From assembly GCA_963719855.1 (NCBI GenBank), contig CAVRDK010000005.1, positions 1 to 64,000 on the forward strand: a stretch of 64,000 nucleotides of DNA, read 5' to 3'. The notes beneath the pieces are model-generated. The model saw nothing but the letters and a program-made list of their open reading frames with translations. It did not search any database and had not been told where the DNA came from. Positions 40,221 to 49,739 of this stretch are shown one piece after another (position 1 is the first letter of the stretch; each line of letters opens with the position of its first letter). The stretch comes from CAIQPV01 sp963719855 (GTDB lineage: Bacteria; Pseudomonadota; Gammaproteobacteria; Burkholderiales; Gallionellaceae). Both the position numbers and the translations under genes were made by a program.

Positions 40221-41432
40221 TCAACCCCCGATCCCGATTCTTCGCTCCCCGCCCTTCATTCCTGTCGCCAATCTCATCGCCTTCTGAAAATACTCAAACG
40301 CTTCATCCGGTTTCTGTAACTTCTCTGCCAGTTGCCCCAACGTGGTATAGGCAGCAGGGCTGGGAGCCACGCTGACGCTGGCTTCCAGATAGCTCTGCGC
40401 CTTGCCCCACAGCCCTTGATGCAGGCATAGCTTGCCCAGCGCCAGCAACAACCCGGCGTCATCGGTATGTTGTTTCAGCCAGCGCTCTGCCTGCTCAATC
40501 TGATTGATTACATCGCCTGTCGGGCAGTCTCCGTACAGTTTTATCAGGTCGCTGTCCCATTGCGCATCCAGGCTGCCGGTGAGTATTTGCTGCGCATTTT
40601 TACAATCGTTCAATTTGAAGAATGCGCGCGCGGCAGCGGTGGCAATCTTGGTGCGTTGTCTGAATTCGTCTGGGACGCTTCTCCATACAGCCAGTAGCTT
40701 CGAGGTGTCTTGGGTTTGCGCGCGGATTTTTTCCAGCCAGGCTTGTTGGCGCATCTGCGCGGCGTAGGTGGCGTTGATCGCTTCGCGCTTTTCCAGTCGG
40801 CTCACCACATCCAGCACTTCATCCCAGTTGCCTGCTTGCTGCTGCGCCTTGAGTTCCAGATGCAGTGCGCCGACATGGCCGCGCACCCCGGTTTCGCGCA
40901 AGGCTTTCAGCGAGTCCAGTGCCGCTTGCGGCTGGTGCTGGTCGAGGTTGAACTTGGTGGAGGCCATCAGACGCATGGTAGATTCGCCCACCGTTTTGCC
41001 TTCGGCTGCGGCGAGATAAGCGTCGCGCTTGTCGAATTCACGCAGTTCGTGCGCGGCACGCGCGGCGATGATAGGGTTGATGCCGGAATTTTCGCCCAGT
41101 TCCATCGCGCGTGCCGCCGCTTTTTCCGCTGCCGCATAACGCCCTTCGAAAAATGCGCCCAGCGCTTCCATCATCGCCGCTTGTCCCTTGGCATGGGCGC
41201 GCTCGGAGCGGAACTGGCGCACGTAAGCCGGCAGGTTCAAGGCGGCGGACAGCAGTCGCAGCGCCAGATGACCGAGCACGAACAAGGCCAGCAGTCCAAC
41301 TGCAAACAGCGAGAGCGACATTTCGATGCGGTAGGGGGCATACACCAGCAGCACGTAGCCGGGATTGTGCGCGGCCAAGGTCAGCGCCACGGCCAGCGCA
41401 AACAGCCCGAGTAGCCAGAACAGAAATTTCAT
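40221..41432 (-). CDS. hemY: HemY-like TPR membrane protein
   Basis: HemY of the hemCDXY cluster is an inner-membrane protein of unclear role in late haem synthesis; it is unrelated to the Bacillus oxidase of that name. The 403-residue product has two N-terminal membrane spans (about residues 2-24 and 40-62, the HemY_N region) and then TPR-type helical repeats up to the C-terminus (for example YTTLGQLAEKLQKPDEAFEY). It overlaps hemX by four bases. Confidence 0.9.
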   Translation of the reverse strand: MKFLFWLLGLFALAVALTLAAHNPGYVLLVYAPYRIEMSLSLFAVGLLALFVLGHLALRLLSAALNLPAYVRQFRSERAHAKGQAAMMEALGAFFEGRYAAAEKAAARAMELGENSGINPIIAARAAHELREFDKRDAYLAAAEGKTVGESTMRLMASTKFNLDQHQPQAALDSLKALRETGVRGHVGALHLELKAQQQAGNWDEVLDVVSRLEKREAINATYAAQMRQQAWLEKIRAQTQDTSKLLAVWRSVPDEFRQRTKIATAAARAFFKLNDCKNAQQILTGSLDAQWDSDLIKLYGDCPTGDVINQIEQAERWLKQHTDDAGLLLALGKLCLHQGLWGKAQSYLEASVSVAPSPAAYTTLGQLAEKLQKPDEAFEYFQKAMRLATGMKGGERRIGIGG

Positions 41433-42550
41433 CGCGCCTGCTTTTCTCGCGGAACCTCGCGGGTAACGCGGTAATTGCGCACTGCTTCCAGGCTGGTGCT
41501 GACATCGGGCAGTTCAATACTGATGTTGGATGCGCGCAATTTTTTCAAGGTGATGACCGCCAGAGCGCCGTCGGCGGATTGGGTATCAAAGTAGCGCATT
41601 ACCCATTCCTGTCCCGCTTGCAGATCATGCTTGAAACTGGTTTCGTCGCGCGCCAACAGAGCCAGGCGAGCGGACAGCAGACGCAGCTTCAGGTTCTCGC
41701 GCAGGAAGAAGGTCTGCGTGGGCGAGAGCAAGGGCAGTTCTTGTTTCTGTGTGTTTTCGATGCGCACCAGATGCTTCGCGTCGTCCCATATCTCATGCAG
41801 CAGCCGCTGCCAGCTCGATCCTGCAACTGTGGCGGGTGCGGCGATCACGGTCTCTTGCGGCAAGCGGATGTCCTGCGCCGGCGGCAGCGCATCCACCGTG
41901 GCGATGAGATTGTCGAGGCGGAAATTGATGCCCGGCACATCCACATTGGGCAGCGCGCGCAGCTTGTCCATGTCGCGGCCAATCGTCTTGCGCAAACCGT
42001 TCAGGGATGCCCTGTCCATGCGTTTGAGGTAATCATCTGCCTGCTGCATGGCGATCAATGCGGCCTTCACATTGGCAGAAAGCTGCAACTGTTGTCCGGC
42101 GATCAGCAGCATCTGTTCCACTTGTGCCAGCACGGTTTCGTCGCGGCTGCTGGACAGCTCCTGATATAGAGTCTCCAGTGCGGCGCGCTGGTTCTGCGCC
42201 TCGGCATAATGCGCTTCCAGCAGCGCCACCTTGGCGGACAGCTCGCGCGTGGCTTCCTGCCCTTGCGCTACCATCATCTGGCTGGCCTTGTTGTTGCCTT
42301 CCATCTCGGCTAGGCTGCGCGCCAGTTCCTGCTGCATATTACCGATCTGGCGGTGCGCGTCGAACCATTGCCACAGGAATATCACCAGCACCACGGCCAG
42401 TGTCATCTGCGCAATACTCATGCGCGCAATGACATTCGCCACAGGGTTGTTATGGGGCGCGGCGTTTTCCTGAGGCGCAGCGGCAGACACCGCCGGGGTC
42501 TCAGGCGCGGCTGGGTTGTTTGGTTCTACGGGTGATACTTGCTCGTTCAT
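41429..42550 (-). CDS. hemX: HemX-like membrane protein
   Basis: HemX is annotated in databases as a uroporphyrinogen-III C-methyltransferase, but proteobacterial HemX lacks that catalytic domain. The 373-residue product has a proline/alanine-rich cytoplasmic start, one membrane span (about residues 46-64, MTLAVVLVIFLWQWFDAHRQ), and a long periplasmic coiled-coil and helical region. It is cotranscribed with hemY and probably acts as a scaffold for haem enzymes (inference). Confidence 0.9.
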   Translation of the reverse strand: MNEQVSPVEPNNPAAPETPAVSAAAPQENAAPHNNPVANVIARMSIAQMTLAVVLVIFLWQWFDAHRQIGNMQQELARSLAEMEGNNKASQMMVAQGQEATRELSAKVALLEAHYAEAQNQRAALETLYQELSSSRDETVLAQVEQMLLIAGQQLQLSANVKAALIAMQQADDYLKRMDRASLNGLRKTIGRDMDKLRALPNVDVPGINFRLDNLIATVDALPPAQDIRLPQETVIAAPATVAGSSWQRLLHEIWDDAKHLVRIENTQKQELPLLSPTQTFFLRENLKLRLLSARLALLARDETSFKHDLQAGQEWVMRYFDTQSADGALAVITLKKLRASNISIELPDVSTSLEAVRNYRVTREVPREKQAR

Positions 42551-42572
42551 AAGCTTGATCCCAGTTTTTTGC

Positions 42573-42613
42573 GAACCTCTATAAATTCGTCATTCCCGCG
42601 AAGGCGGGAGTCC
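42573..42613. repeat. Repeat remnant between hemD and hemX
   Basis: GAACCTCTATAAATT matches the terminal repeat of the MITE-like elements at 52371 and 53299. It is joined to a short REP hairpin CATTCCCGCG-AAGG-CGGGAGTCC (42591-42613). It therefore looks like a solo MITE end next to a separate REP unit. Confidence 0.55.
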
Positions 42614-42623
42614 AGCGGCTTTA

Positions 42624-43391
42624 TCAAGAGCGTTCCATTGCCCATGCTACCAAACTTGAGAGCAACCCGTCATCTCCCTTCGCAGTTGTTATCACATTGC
42701 TCCAGCCCTGACGTTCTGCGGCAACGGCGATACGGGTATGCGGCACGAACAGCGGCACGACCGCCAGCCGCGCCCTGCCGACCTCATCGAACATGTCCCA
42801 CAAATAAGCCAGCGCTTCGCTGCTGGTCACGATGATGGCATGCGGATCGGCGGCGAGCAATGTTGCGGCATCCTGCTGCGGCTTGGTGCGCTGGTAGCAT
42901 TCTGCATATTTTACCGTCGCCCCGCGCGCTTTGAGCGTGTCACCCAGCAGTTCGCGCCCGCCGTTGCCGCGAAAAATCACCACGCGGTTGCCGCTCACGT
43001 TTTGCAATGCAGACAAGGCAAGCAGGGCTTCGCTGTCGAAACTCTCTTGTGGTGTGATGACTTCCTGTACACCCAGATCGCGCAACGCCTTGGCGCTGCC
43101 TTGCCCGACGGTGGCGATTTTTAACTTGGCTGGCAATGCGCCCGCTGCGCGAATGGCTTCCATGCCGTAGCGCACTGCATTGGGACTGATGAAAATGGCG
43201 AGATCGAATTCATGCAGGCGCGCGACGAGTGCGCGCAAGGGTTGCGGATCGGCTGCCGGGCTGATCTCCAGCAGCGGAAACAACACAGCCTTGCCGCCCG
43301 CCTGTTCGATGCGCTGCGCTAGTTGCGCCGCCTGCTCGCGCGGGCGGGTCACTACAATGTTCAGTCCGGCAAGAGGGAGGGTGGAGATCAT
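42624..43391 (-). CDS. hemD: Uroporphyrinogen-III synthase
   Basis: HemD closes hydroxymethylbilane to uroporphyrinogen III with inversion of ring D. ATG 43391 gives 255 residues starting MISTLPLAGLNIVVTRPREQ. The open frame extends 41 codons further upstream, but that stretch is a translation of the REP palindrome at 43413-43490 and is not conserved. An ATG at 43412 is the alternative. Visible motifs are FISPNAVRYGMEAI and IIVTSSEALAYLWDMF. No clear Shine-Dalgarno is seen. Confidence 0.9.
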   Translation of the reverse strand: MISTLPLAGLNIVVTRPREQAAQLAQRIEQAGGKAVLFPLLEISPAADPQPLRALVARLHEFDLAIFISPNAVRYGMEAIRAAGALPAKLKIATVGQGSAKALRDLGVQEVITPQESFDSEALLALSALQNVSGNRVVIFRGNGGRELLGDTLKARGATVKYAECYQRTKPQQDAATLLAADPHAIIVTSSEALAYLWDMFDEVGRARLAVVPLFVPHTRIAVAAERQGWSNVITTAKGDDGLLSSLVAWAMERS

Positions 43392-43412
43392 AAATTCATT
43401 TGCCACAGTCAT

Positions 43413-43490
43413 TGTGGGAGCGGCTTCAGCCGCGATTGCCACATCATTCACTGTATCGCCTATCCTATCGCGGCTGAAGCCGCTCCCACA
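43413..43490. repeat. REP-type palindrome between hemC and hemD
   Basis: The arms carry the same 23-base sequence (TGTGGGAGCGGCTTCAG...) as the element at 30918-30975, here separated by about 30 bases. It lies in the hemC-hemD gap inside one operon, where such hairpins can stabilise upstream mRNA or reduce downstream expression. Confidence 0.85.
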
Positions 43491-43538
43491 AAAGCAACCC
43501 GTACTAATGAACAATTTGGGTTAAATTGTTTTCCAGTT

Positions 43539-44483
43539 TTACAAAGCCAGCGCAGCGAGAATTTCGCCCGCGCCTTGCGCCAGCAGGTCTTGCGCAACGG
43601 CGTTGCCCAACGCTTCGGGATTGTTCACGCTGCCGGTTTGTTCGGCGCGCAGCAGGCGTGCGCCATCGGGCGTGGCGACAAAACCGCGCATGCGCAGTTG
43701 GTTACCGCTCACTTCGGCGAAGCCGCCCAGCGGCACTTGGCAACTGCCTGACAAAGCGCGGCTCATGGCGCGTTCCGCCAGCACGCAGGCTGCGGTGTCG
43801 GCATGGTGTAATGGCGCGAGTATGCCGACCAGATCGGTGCGGTCAGCGCGGCATTCGATGCCGAGCGCGCCTTGGCCGACGGCGGGCAGGCTGTCTTCGC
43901 TGGTGATGATGTCGCGGATACGGTTACCCAGGCCCAGCCGCTTTAATCCGGCGGCGGCGAGGATGATGGCGGCGTATTGCCCTTCGTCCAGCTTGCGCAG
44001 CCGGGTCTGCACGTTGCCGCGCAGCGGTTCGATTTTCAGGTGCGGGAAACGCGCGCGTAACTGGCTTTCGCGGCGCAGGCTGGAAGTACCGACCACTGCC
44101 CCGGCGGGCAATGCTGCCAGATTGGCAAAATTATTTGAGACGAAGGCATCGCGCGGGTCTTCGCGTTCGCCAATGCAGGCCAGTATGAAACCTTCCGGCA
44201 AATTCATCGGCACGTCTTTCAGCGAATGCACGGCGATGTCGGCGCTGCCGTTTTCCAGCGCGGTTTCCAGCTCCTTCACGAACAAACCCTTGCCGCCGAT
44301 CTTGGAAAGAGTGACATCAAGTATCTGGTCTCCCTGCGTGGTCATGCCCAGAATGCTGACTTGGGTTTGTGGATATAATGCACGCAGCCTGTCCCGGATG
44401 TGTTCGGCCTGCCACATGGCCAACGCGCTTTCGCGCGAAGCGATCACTAAACGGGAGGGGGTTTTATTGGGCGCTTGGCTCAT
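43539..44483 (-). CDS. hemC: Hydroxymethylbilane synthase (porphobilinogen deaminase)
   Basis: HemC polymerises four porphobilinogens on a dipyrromethane cofactor. ATG 44483 (MSQAPNKTPSRLVIASRESA) gives 314 residues or so. The cofactor-binding cysteine is Cys248 in SGSCQVPLGGFAE. Substrate-binding arginines lie in VVGTSSLRRESQL and EPLRGNVQTRLRKLDEGQY, and the catalytic Asp in VHSLKDVPMNLP. It is divergent from ppc with 91 bases between the starts. Confidence 0.95.
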   Translation of the reverse strand: MSQAPNKTPSRLVIASRESALAMWQAEHIRDRLRALYPQTQVSILGMTTQGDQILDVTLSKIGGKGLFVKELETALENGSADIAVHSLKDVPMNLPEGFILACIGEREDPRDAFVSNNFANLAALPAGAVVGTSSLRRESQLRARFPHLKIEPLRGNVQTRLRKLDEGQYAAIILAAAGLKRLGLGNRIRDIITSEDSLPAVGQGALGIECRADRTDLVGILAPLHHADTAACVLAERAMSRALSGSCQVPLGGFAEVSGNQLRMRGFVATPDGARLLRAEQTGSVNNPEALGNAVAQDLLAQGAGEILAALAL

Positions 44484-44574
44484 CGATTTCTTGTAATTCA
44501 GTAGTTTTAATATACGGCGCATTCTAACATAGGGCGCGCTGTGCTTTTGCGTCTACGTTGTTGAGAAGAATGTA

Positions 44575-47349
44575 ATGAATTTATTTTCTGCCCCCTCAGA
44601 TATTTCCAGCAAGGACTTGCCGCTGCGCGAGGACGTACGCCTGCTTGGCCGCATTCTCGGCGAAACGCTGCGCGACCAGGAAGGCGAGGCTTCTTTTCAG
44701 TTGGTCGAGAATGTGCGCCGTGCCGCCGTGCGCTTCCGCAAGACGCAGGACGAACGCGATGGCGAACAGCTTGAGCATATGCTGGATTCGTTGTCGCCCA
44801 GCGAAACGTTGGCCGTGGTGCGCGCCTTCAACTACTTCTCACAACTGTCCAACATTGCGGAAGACCTGCATCACAACCGCCGCCATCGCGCCCACCTCAA
44901 AGCGGGTAGCGTGCCGAAAGATGGCAGTCTGTCGCTGGCGCTGGAGCGCATCGAAGAGAAACAGATCAGCAAGGAAACGCTGCAAGCCTTCCTGGACAAT
45001 GCGCTGATCTCGCCGGTGCTGACCGCGCACCCCACCGAAGTGCAACGCAAGAGCATCCTCGATTGCCAATTGATCATTTCGCAACTGCTGTCCGAGCGTG
45101 ACCGCATGGACATGACGCCGGATGAACTGGCCGACAACGAAGAAACCCTGCGTCGTTTCGTGCTGATCCTGTGGCAAACGCGCATGTTGCGCACCGCCAA
45201 GCTGACCGTGGACGACGAGATCAAAAACGGTCTGGAGTTTTACCGCTACACCTTCCTCACCGAAATCCCCAAGATTTACGCCTATCTGGAAAAGCAACTG
45301 GAAGCTCGTTTCGACAAGGACATTCGCATTCCTCCATTACTACGTGTAGGCAGCTGGATCGGCGGCGACCGCGACGGCAACCCTTTTGTCACTCACGAAG
45401 TGATGCTGGGCGCAGTGCAGCAACAGTCCGCGCTGGCGTTTGAACATTATCTAGGAGAAACGCATATTATCGGCTCACGCCTGAGCCTGACTGATCGCCT
45501 GGTGGATGCCAGCGCTGAATTGCGCCTGCTTTCTGATGCCTCGCCGGACAAGGCGATCAGCCGCAAGGACGAGCCTTACCGCCGCGCGTTGATCCTGATT
45601 TATTCGCGTCTCTCCGCCACCGCCAGACAACTTGGCCATGAAATCACGCACCTGCCGCCGGTGGATAAAGCGGCACAGCCTTATGCCACGCCGCAGGAAT
45701 TCATATGCGATCTGGATGTATTGATCGACTCCCTGTTAAAGCACGGTGCAGTGTATGTGGCGCGCGGCCGCGTCGCCTATTTGCGCCGCGCCGTGGAAGT
45801 ATTCGGCTTCCATCTCGCGCCGCTCGATATGCGCCAGCACAGCGCGATCCATGAGCAAACCGTAAGCGAATTATTCTCTCACAGCACAGGCAAGGCTAAC
45901 TACAAAGACCTGGACGAAGCCGCGCGCCGCGAGGCGTTGCTGGCTGCATTGCAAGCCGGTGAGCCGCTGATTGCCGACCTTGAGCAATACACCGATGTGG
46001 TGCAAAGCGAACTGCGCATCTTGCAGACTGCAGCAAACGTCCATCAACGTTTTGGCCGTGCCGCGCTGCCCAATCACATCATCTCCATGACTGAAGCGGT
46101 GAGCGACATGCTGGAACTCGCCCTGATGTTGCAACAGGTCAAGCTGCTGGAAGGAGGCGAGAAACCGGTCCTGCACGTAAACATCATTCCGCTGTTCGAA
46201 ACCATCGAAGACCTGCGCGGCTGCGCGACTATCATGGATGAACTATTCTCGATTTCATGGTATCGAAACCTGTTGGCCAGCCGTGGTCATACGCAGGAAG
46301 TGATGCTCGGTTACTCCGACAGCAACAAGGACGGCGGCTACATCACCGCCAATTGGGAGCTGTATAAAGCCGAGGTCGAACTGGTGAAAGTGTTCGTCAA
46401 ACATGGAGTCGAACTGCGCCTGTTCCATGGTCGCGGCGGCACCGTCGGTCGCGGCGGCGGCCCCAGCTACGACGCGATTCTGGCGCAACCGCCGGGCAGC
46501 GTGAACGGGCAAATCCGCATCACCGAACAGGGTGAAGTGATCTCCAGCAAATATTCCAATCCAGAGATCGGCAGGCGCAATCTCGAAACATTTATCGCCG
46601 CGACCATGGAGGCCACGCTGCTGCATCACCACGGCGCGGATAGCACCATGCCGGAATATCATCGCATCATGGAGTTGTTGAGCCTGGATGCCTACGCCGC
46701 CTACCGCAAACTGGTGTATGAAACCCCCGGCTTCACTGAATATTTTTTCACCTCCACACCGATACGCGAAATCGCCGAACTCAACATCGGCAGCCGTCCC
46801 TCGTCACGCAAGGCAAGCGACAAGATCGAAGACCTGCGCGCCATTCCCTGGGTGTTCAGTTGGGGCTTGAACCGAACACTGTTGCCGGGCTGGCTCGGCT
46901 TCGGCAGCGCGGTGAAACAATTCATCGCGCAAGAAGGCGAAACCGGGCTCGCGCAACTGCAAGCGATGTATAAAAACTGGGCGTTCTTCCGTGGCATGAT
47001 GTCCAACATGGACATGGTGCTGTCCAAGACCGACATGGGCATCGCCTCGCGCTACGCCGAACTGGTGGAAGATATCGAACTGCGCGAACGGGTTTTTGGC
47101 GCGATCAACAGTGAATGGGAAAGCACAGTGGAAATGCTGTTTGCCGTCACCGGCAACACCACGCTGCTGCAAGACAACCCGACGTTCGCGCGCAGCCTGC
47201 AGACCCGCACCCCGTACATCGACCCGCTCAACCACTTGCAAGTATCGCTGTTACAACGCCATCGCGCCGGGGACAATAACGAATTGGTGAAACGCGCGAT
47301 TCATCTGACGATCAATGGGATTGCAACAGGGTTGAGAAATAGCGGGTAG
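44575..47349 (+). CDS. ppc: Phosphoenolpyruvate carboxylase
   Basis: Ppc carboxylates phosphoenolpyruvate to oxaloacetate, replenishing the TCA cycle. The 924-residue product has the catalytic histidine His152 in LTAHPTEVQRKS, the GSWIGGDRDGNPFVT motif, LGYSDSNKDGGYITA, and the glycine-rich loop FHGRGGTVGRGGGPS with the second active-site histidine. The C-terminus (TGLRNSG) is the usual site of aspartate inhibition. The divergent ppc/hemC arrangement is common in betaproteobacteria. Confidence 0.97.
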   Translation: MNLFSAPSDISSKDLPLREDVRLLGRILGETLRDQEGEASFQLVENVRRAAVRFRKTQDERDGEQLEHMLDSLSPSETLAVVRAFNYFSQLSNIAEDLHHNRRHRAHLKAGSVPKDGSLSLALERIEEKQISKETLQAFLDNALISPVLTAHPTEVQRKSILDCQLIISQLLSERDRMDMTPDELADNEETLRRFVLILWQTRMLRTAKLTVDDEIKNGLEFYRYTFLTEIPKIYAYLEKQLEARFDKDIRIPPLLRVGSWIGGDRDGNPFVTHEVMLGAVQQQSALAFEHYLGETHIIGSRLSLTDRLVDASAELRLLSDASPDKAISRKDEPYRRALILIYSRLSATARQLGHEITHLPPVDKAAQPYATPQEFICDLDVLIDSLLKHGAVYVARGRVAYLRRAVEVFGFHLAPLDMRQHSAIHEQTVSELFSHSTGKANYKDLDEAARREALLAALQAGEPLIADLEQYTDVVQSELRILQTAANVHQRFGRAALPNHIISMTEAVSDMLELALMLQQVKLLEGGEKPVLHVNIIPLFETIEDLRGCATIMDELFSISWYRNLLASRGHTQEVMLGYSDSNKDGGYITANWELYKAEVELVKVFVKHGVELRLFHGRGGTVGRGGGPSYDAILAQPPGSVNGQIRITEQGEVISSKYSNPEIGRRNLETFIAATMEATLLHHHGADSTMPEYHRIMELLSLDAYAAYRKLVYETPGFTEYFFTSTPIREIAELNIGSRPSSRKASDKIEDLRAIPWVFSWGLNRTLLPGWLGFGSAVKQFIAQEGETGLAQLQAMYKNWAFFRGMMSNMDMVLSKTDMGIASRYAELVEDIELRERVFGAINSEWESTVEMLFAVTGNTTLLQDNPTFARSLQTRTPYIDPLNHLQVSLLQRHRAGDNNELVKRAIHLTINGIATGLRNSG

Positions 47350-47400
47350 TCTAATTGATGTGCACTTTTAACGCGTAAGGTAGAACCCGCCGTTACTACA

Positions 47401-49524
47401 TCAAGTCGGCACACTCTTCACTCGTGTGATTCTTACCACTTCGGGTATGCCGCGCAGGCCGCGCATCACCTTGGCCAAGTGCTGGCGATTGCCGACTTGC
47501 AGGGTGAAGTACAGCGCGGTGTAGTCGCCTTCGTTGCTGAAGTGTACGTTCTCGATGTTGGATTCGGCCTCGGCGATGGCTGCCGCGACTTTTGCTAGCA
47601 CGCCGCGCTGGTTGGCGACGATGAGTTTGATGCTTACTTCGAAGGGACGGCTGATGTTTTTGTCCCAAGTCACATCCAGCCATTTGTCCATACCGCTGCG
47701 TCCCTTGCGCAGCGAGGGGCAGTCGTGGGTATGCACAACCAAACCCTGCCCGCTCTTGATGACGCCGACGATGGGGTCGCCCGGAATGGGGCGGCAGCAT
47801 TTGGCGAACTGTACCGCCATGCCTTCCGTGCCGAGAATGGTGACTACGCCGCTGGAGGCGGTATTTTCTGGCGAGCCTGCTTCGCCGATCCGTGCTAACT
47901 GGCGCGCGATCACCATGTTGAGGCGGCGGCCCAGGCCGATGTCGGCGAGGACTTCTTCGCGCAATTTCGCATCGCTATCTTTGAGCAGCTTTTGCCAGTG
48001 GGGATTGTCATCGATATCCTGCGGCTTTAGGCCGAGCGAAGTGAGCGCTTGATGCAGCAGGCGTTCGCCCAGCGCGGCGGACTCCTTGAAATGCATGGTC
48101 TTGAGGAAATGGCGGATGTGGCTGCGCGCCTTGCTGGTCACCACATAGCTCAGCCAGGCCGGGTTGGGCTTGGCGTGCGGCGCGGTGATAATTTCCACGC
48201 GGTCACCGTTCTTCAACTCCGCGCGTAGCGGCACCAACTCGAAATTCACCTTGACGGCCACGCAGCGGTTGCCGATATCGGTGTGCACACTGTAGGCGAA
48301 ATCAACCGCCGTTGCACCGCGCGGCAGCGCGAGAATCTTGCCTTTCGGCGTGAACACATACACCTCGTCCGGGAATAGATCCACCTTCAGGTGTTCCAGG
48401 AATTCGACCGAGTCGCCGCTTTCTGCGAGGCTCTCCAGCAGGCTTTGCAGCCACTGGTGGGTCTTCTGGTGCAGGTCGTTGATCGGTGCATGCACACTCT
48501 TGTATAGCCAGTGCGAGGCAACGCCTGCCTCGGCAATCTTGTGCATCTCCACGGTGCGTATCTGCACCTCGATGGGCGTACCGAACGGGCCGAACAAGGT
48601 GGTGTGCAGCGACTGGTAACCGTTGGCCTTGGGAATGGCGATGTAGTCCTTGAACTTGCCGGGAATCGGTTTGTATAGGGCGTGCAGTACTCCCAGCGCC
48701 AGGTAGCAGGAGGGCACATCGTCTACCTGTACGCGGAAGCCGTAGATGTCCAGCACTTGCGAAAAGGCTAGCGCCTTTGCCTGCATCTTCTGGTAGATAC
48801 CGTACAGGTGTTTCTCGCGCCCCTGCACTTGGGCGTTGATGTGTTGCTCGGTCAGGCGCTGACGGATCGCTTCCAGAATCTTTCCGACCACTTCGCGGCG
48901 GTTGCCGCGTGCGACCTTGAGCGCTTTGGACAGTACCGAGTAACGGTTGGGGTGCAGGTGCTTGAAGCTGAGGTCTTCCAATTCCTGATAAATGGAATTG
49001 AGTCCCAGGCGGTTGGCGATGGGGGCGTAGATTTCCATGGTTTCGCGCGAGATTCGCTCGATTTTCTCGCGCGACATCGCCCCCAGCGTGCGCATATTGT
49101 GCAGCCGATCCGCCAGCTTGATGAGAATCACACGCACGTCGCGCGCCATCGCCAGCAGCATCTTGCGGAAATTTTCCGCCTGCGCGTCTTCCTTGGTTTC
49201 AAACTCGATGCGGTCGAGCTTGCTCAGGCCATCAACCAGATCGGCTACCGGCTTGCCGAATTTTTTGGCGATGTCTTCGTTGCGGATGTCGGTGTCTTCC
49301 ACCACGTCATGCAGCAACGCTGCCATGATGGCTTGTGCGTCGAGATGCAAAGGCGTGAGGATGCGTGCGACGGAGATCGGATGCGAGATGTACGACTCGC
49401 CGGATTGGCGAAACTGGCCGTGGTGGGCGGCGTCGCTAAACTCGAGCGCCTGCCGGATGTACTCGACATCCTTGGGTTTCAGGTAGGTGGAAACCTCCTG
49501 CAGGAGTGTTTCGGCATCGGACAT
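47401..49524 (-). CDS. spoT: Bifunctional (p)ppGpp synthetase/hydrolase
   Basis: The enzyme makes and degrades (p)ppGpp. ATG 49524 gives 707 residues (MSDAETLLQEVSTYLKPKDV). The hydrolase HD domain is complete: His48 (SYISHP), His72-Asp73 (LLHDVVEDT) and IKLADRLHNMRTL. The synthetase domain has FKDYIAIPKANGYQSLHT and EVQIRTVEMHKIAE. A TGS domain follows (DEVYVFTPKGKILALPRGAT), and an ACT domain ends the protein. The KFKD form of the synthetase loop matches bifunctional SpoT rather than RelA. It clusters with rpoZ and gmk. Confidence 0.95.
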   Translation of the reverse strand: MSDAETLLQEVSTYLKPKDVEYIRQALEFSDAAHHGQFRQSGESYISHPISVARILTPLHLDAQAIMAALLHDVVEDTDIRNEDIAKKFGKPVADLVDGLSKLDRIEFETKEDAQAENFRKMLLAMARDVRVILIKLADRLHNMRTLGAMSREKIERISRETMEIYAPIANRLGLNSIYQELEDLSFKHLHPNRYSVLSKALKVARGNRREVVGKILEAIRQRLTEQHINAQVQGREKHLYGIYQKMQAKALAFSQVLDIYGFRVQVDDVPSCYLALGVLHALYKPIPGKFKDYIAIPKANGYQSLHTTLFGPFGTPIEVQIRTVEMHKIAEAGVASHWLYKSVHAPINDLHQKTHQWLQSLLESLAESGDSVEFLEHLKVDLFPDEVYVFTPKGKILALPRGATAVDFAYSVHTDIGNRCVAVKVNFELVPLRAELKNGDRVEIITAPHAKPNPAWLSYVVTSKARSHIRHFLKTMHFKESAALGERLLHQALTSLGLKPQDIDDNPHWQKLLKDSDAKLREEVLADIGLGRRLNMVIARQLARIGEAGSPENTASSGVVTILGTEGMAVQFAKCCRPIPGDPIVGVIKSGQGLVVHTHDCPSLRKGRSGMDKWLDVTWDKNISRPFEVSIKLIVANQRGVLAKVAAAIAEAESNIENVHFSNEGDYTALYFTLQVGNRQHLAKVMRGLRGIPEVVRITRVKSVPT

Positions 49525-49607
49525 TTTGTCATGACTGCGGCTGAAGCGTCTCCGGTACACATGTCCGGGGACAGCATTAATCTAGATTACCCATTAGAAC
49601 TAGCTTT

Positions 49608-49710
49608 GTCCCTTCCCCTTCTCAGGGGGAAGGTTAGGATGGGGGTAGAGCAGTTGGAGTCCTACGTTTCTACCCCCTCCCTAGCCCTCCCCCTGCATGG
49701 GGGAGGGGAC
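49608..49710. repeat. 103-bp cruciform-type repeat between rpoZ and spoT
   Basis: The outer arms GTCCCTTCCCC.../...GGGGAGGGGAC are inverted repeats. Each half folds again on its own: CCTTCCCC with GGGGGAAGG, and CCCTCCCCC with GGGGGAGGG. The inner ends GGGGGTAGA and TCTACCCCC also pair. The result is a double stem-loop or cruciform in the spoT-rpoZ gap. Confidence 0.75.
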
Positions 49711-49739
49711 ATTGGATTTAACGGAAAATCTGTGATAAA

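Noticed and set aside
43392..43514. 41-codon upstream extension of hemD
   Set aside because: It is the translation of the REP palindrome and has no ribosome binding site; HemD proteins begin near the chosen ATG.
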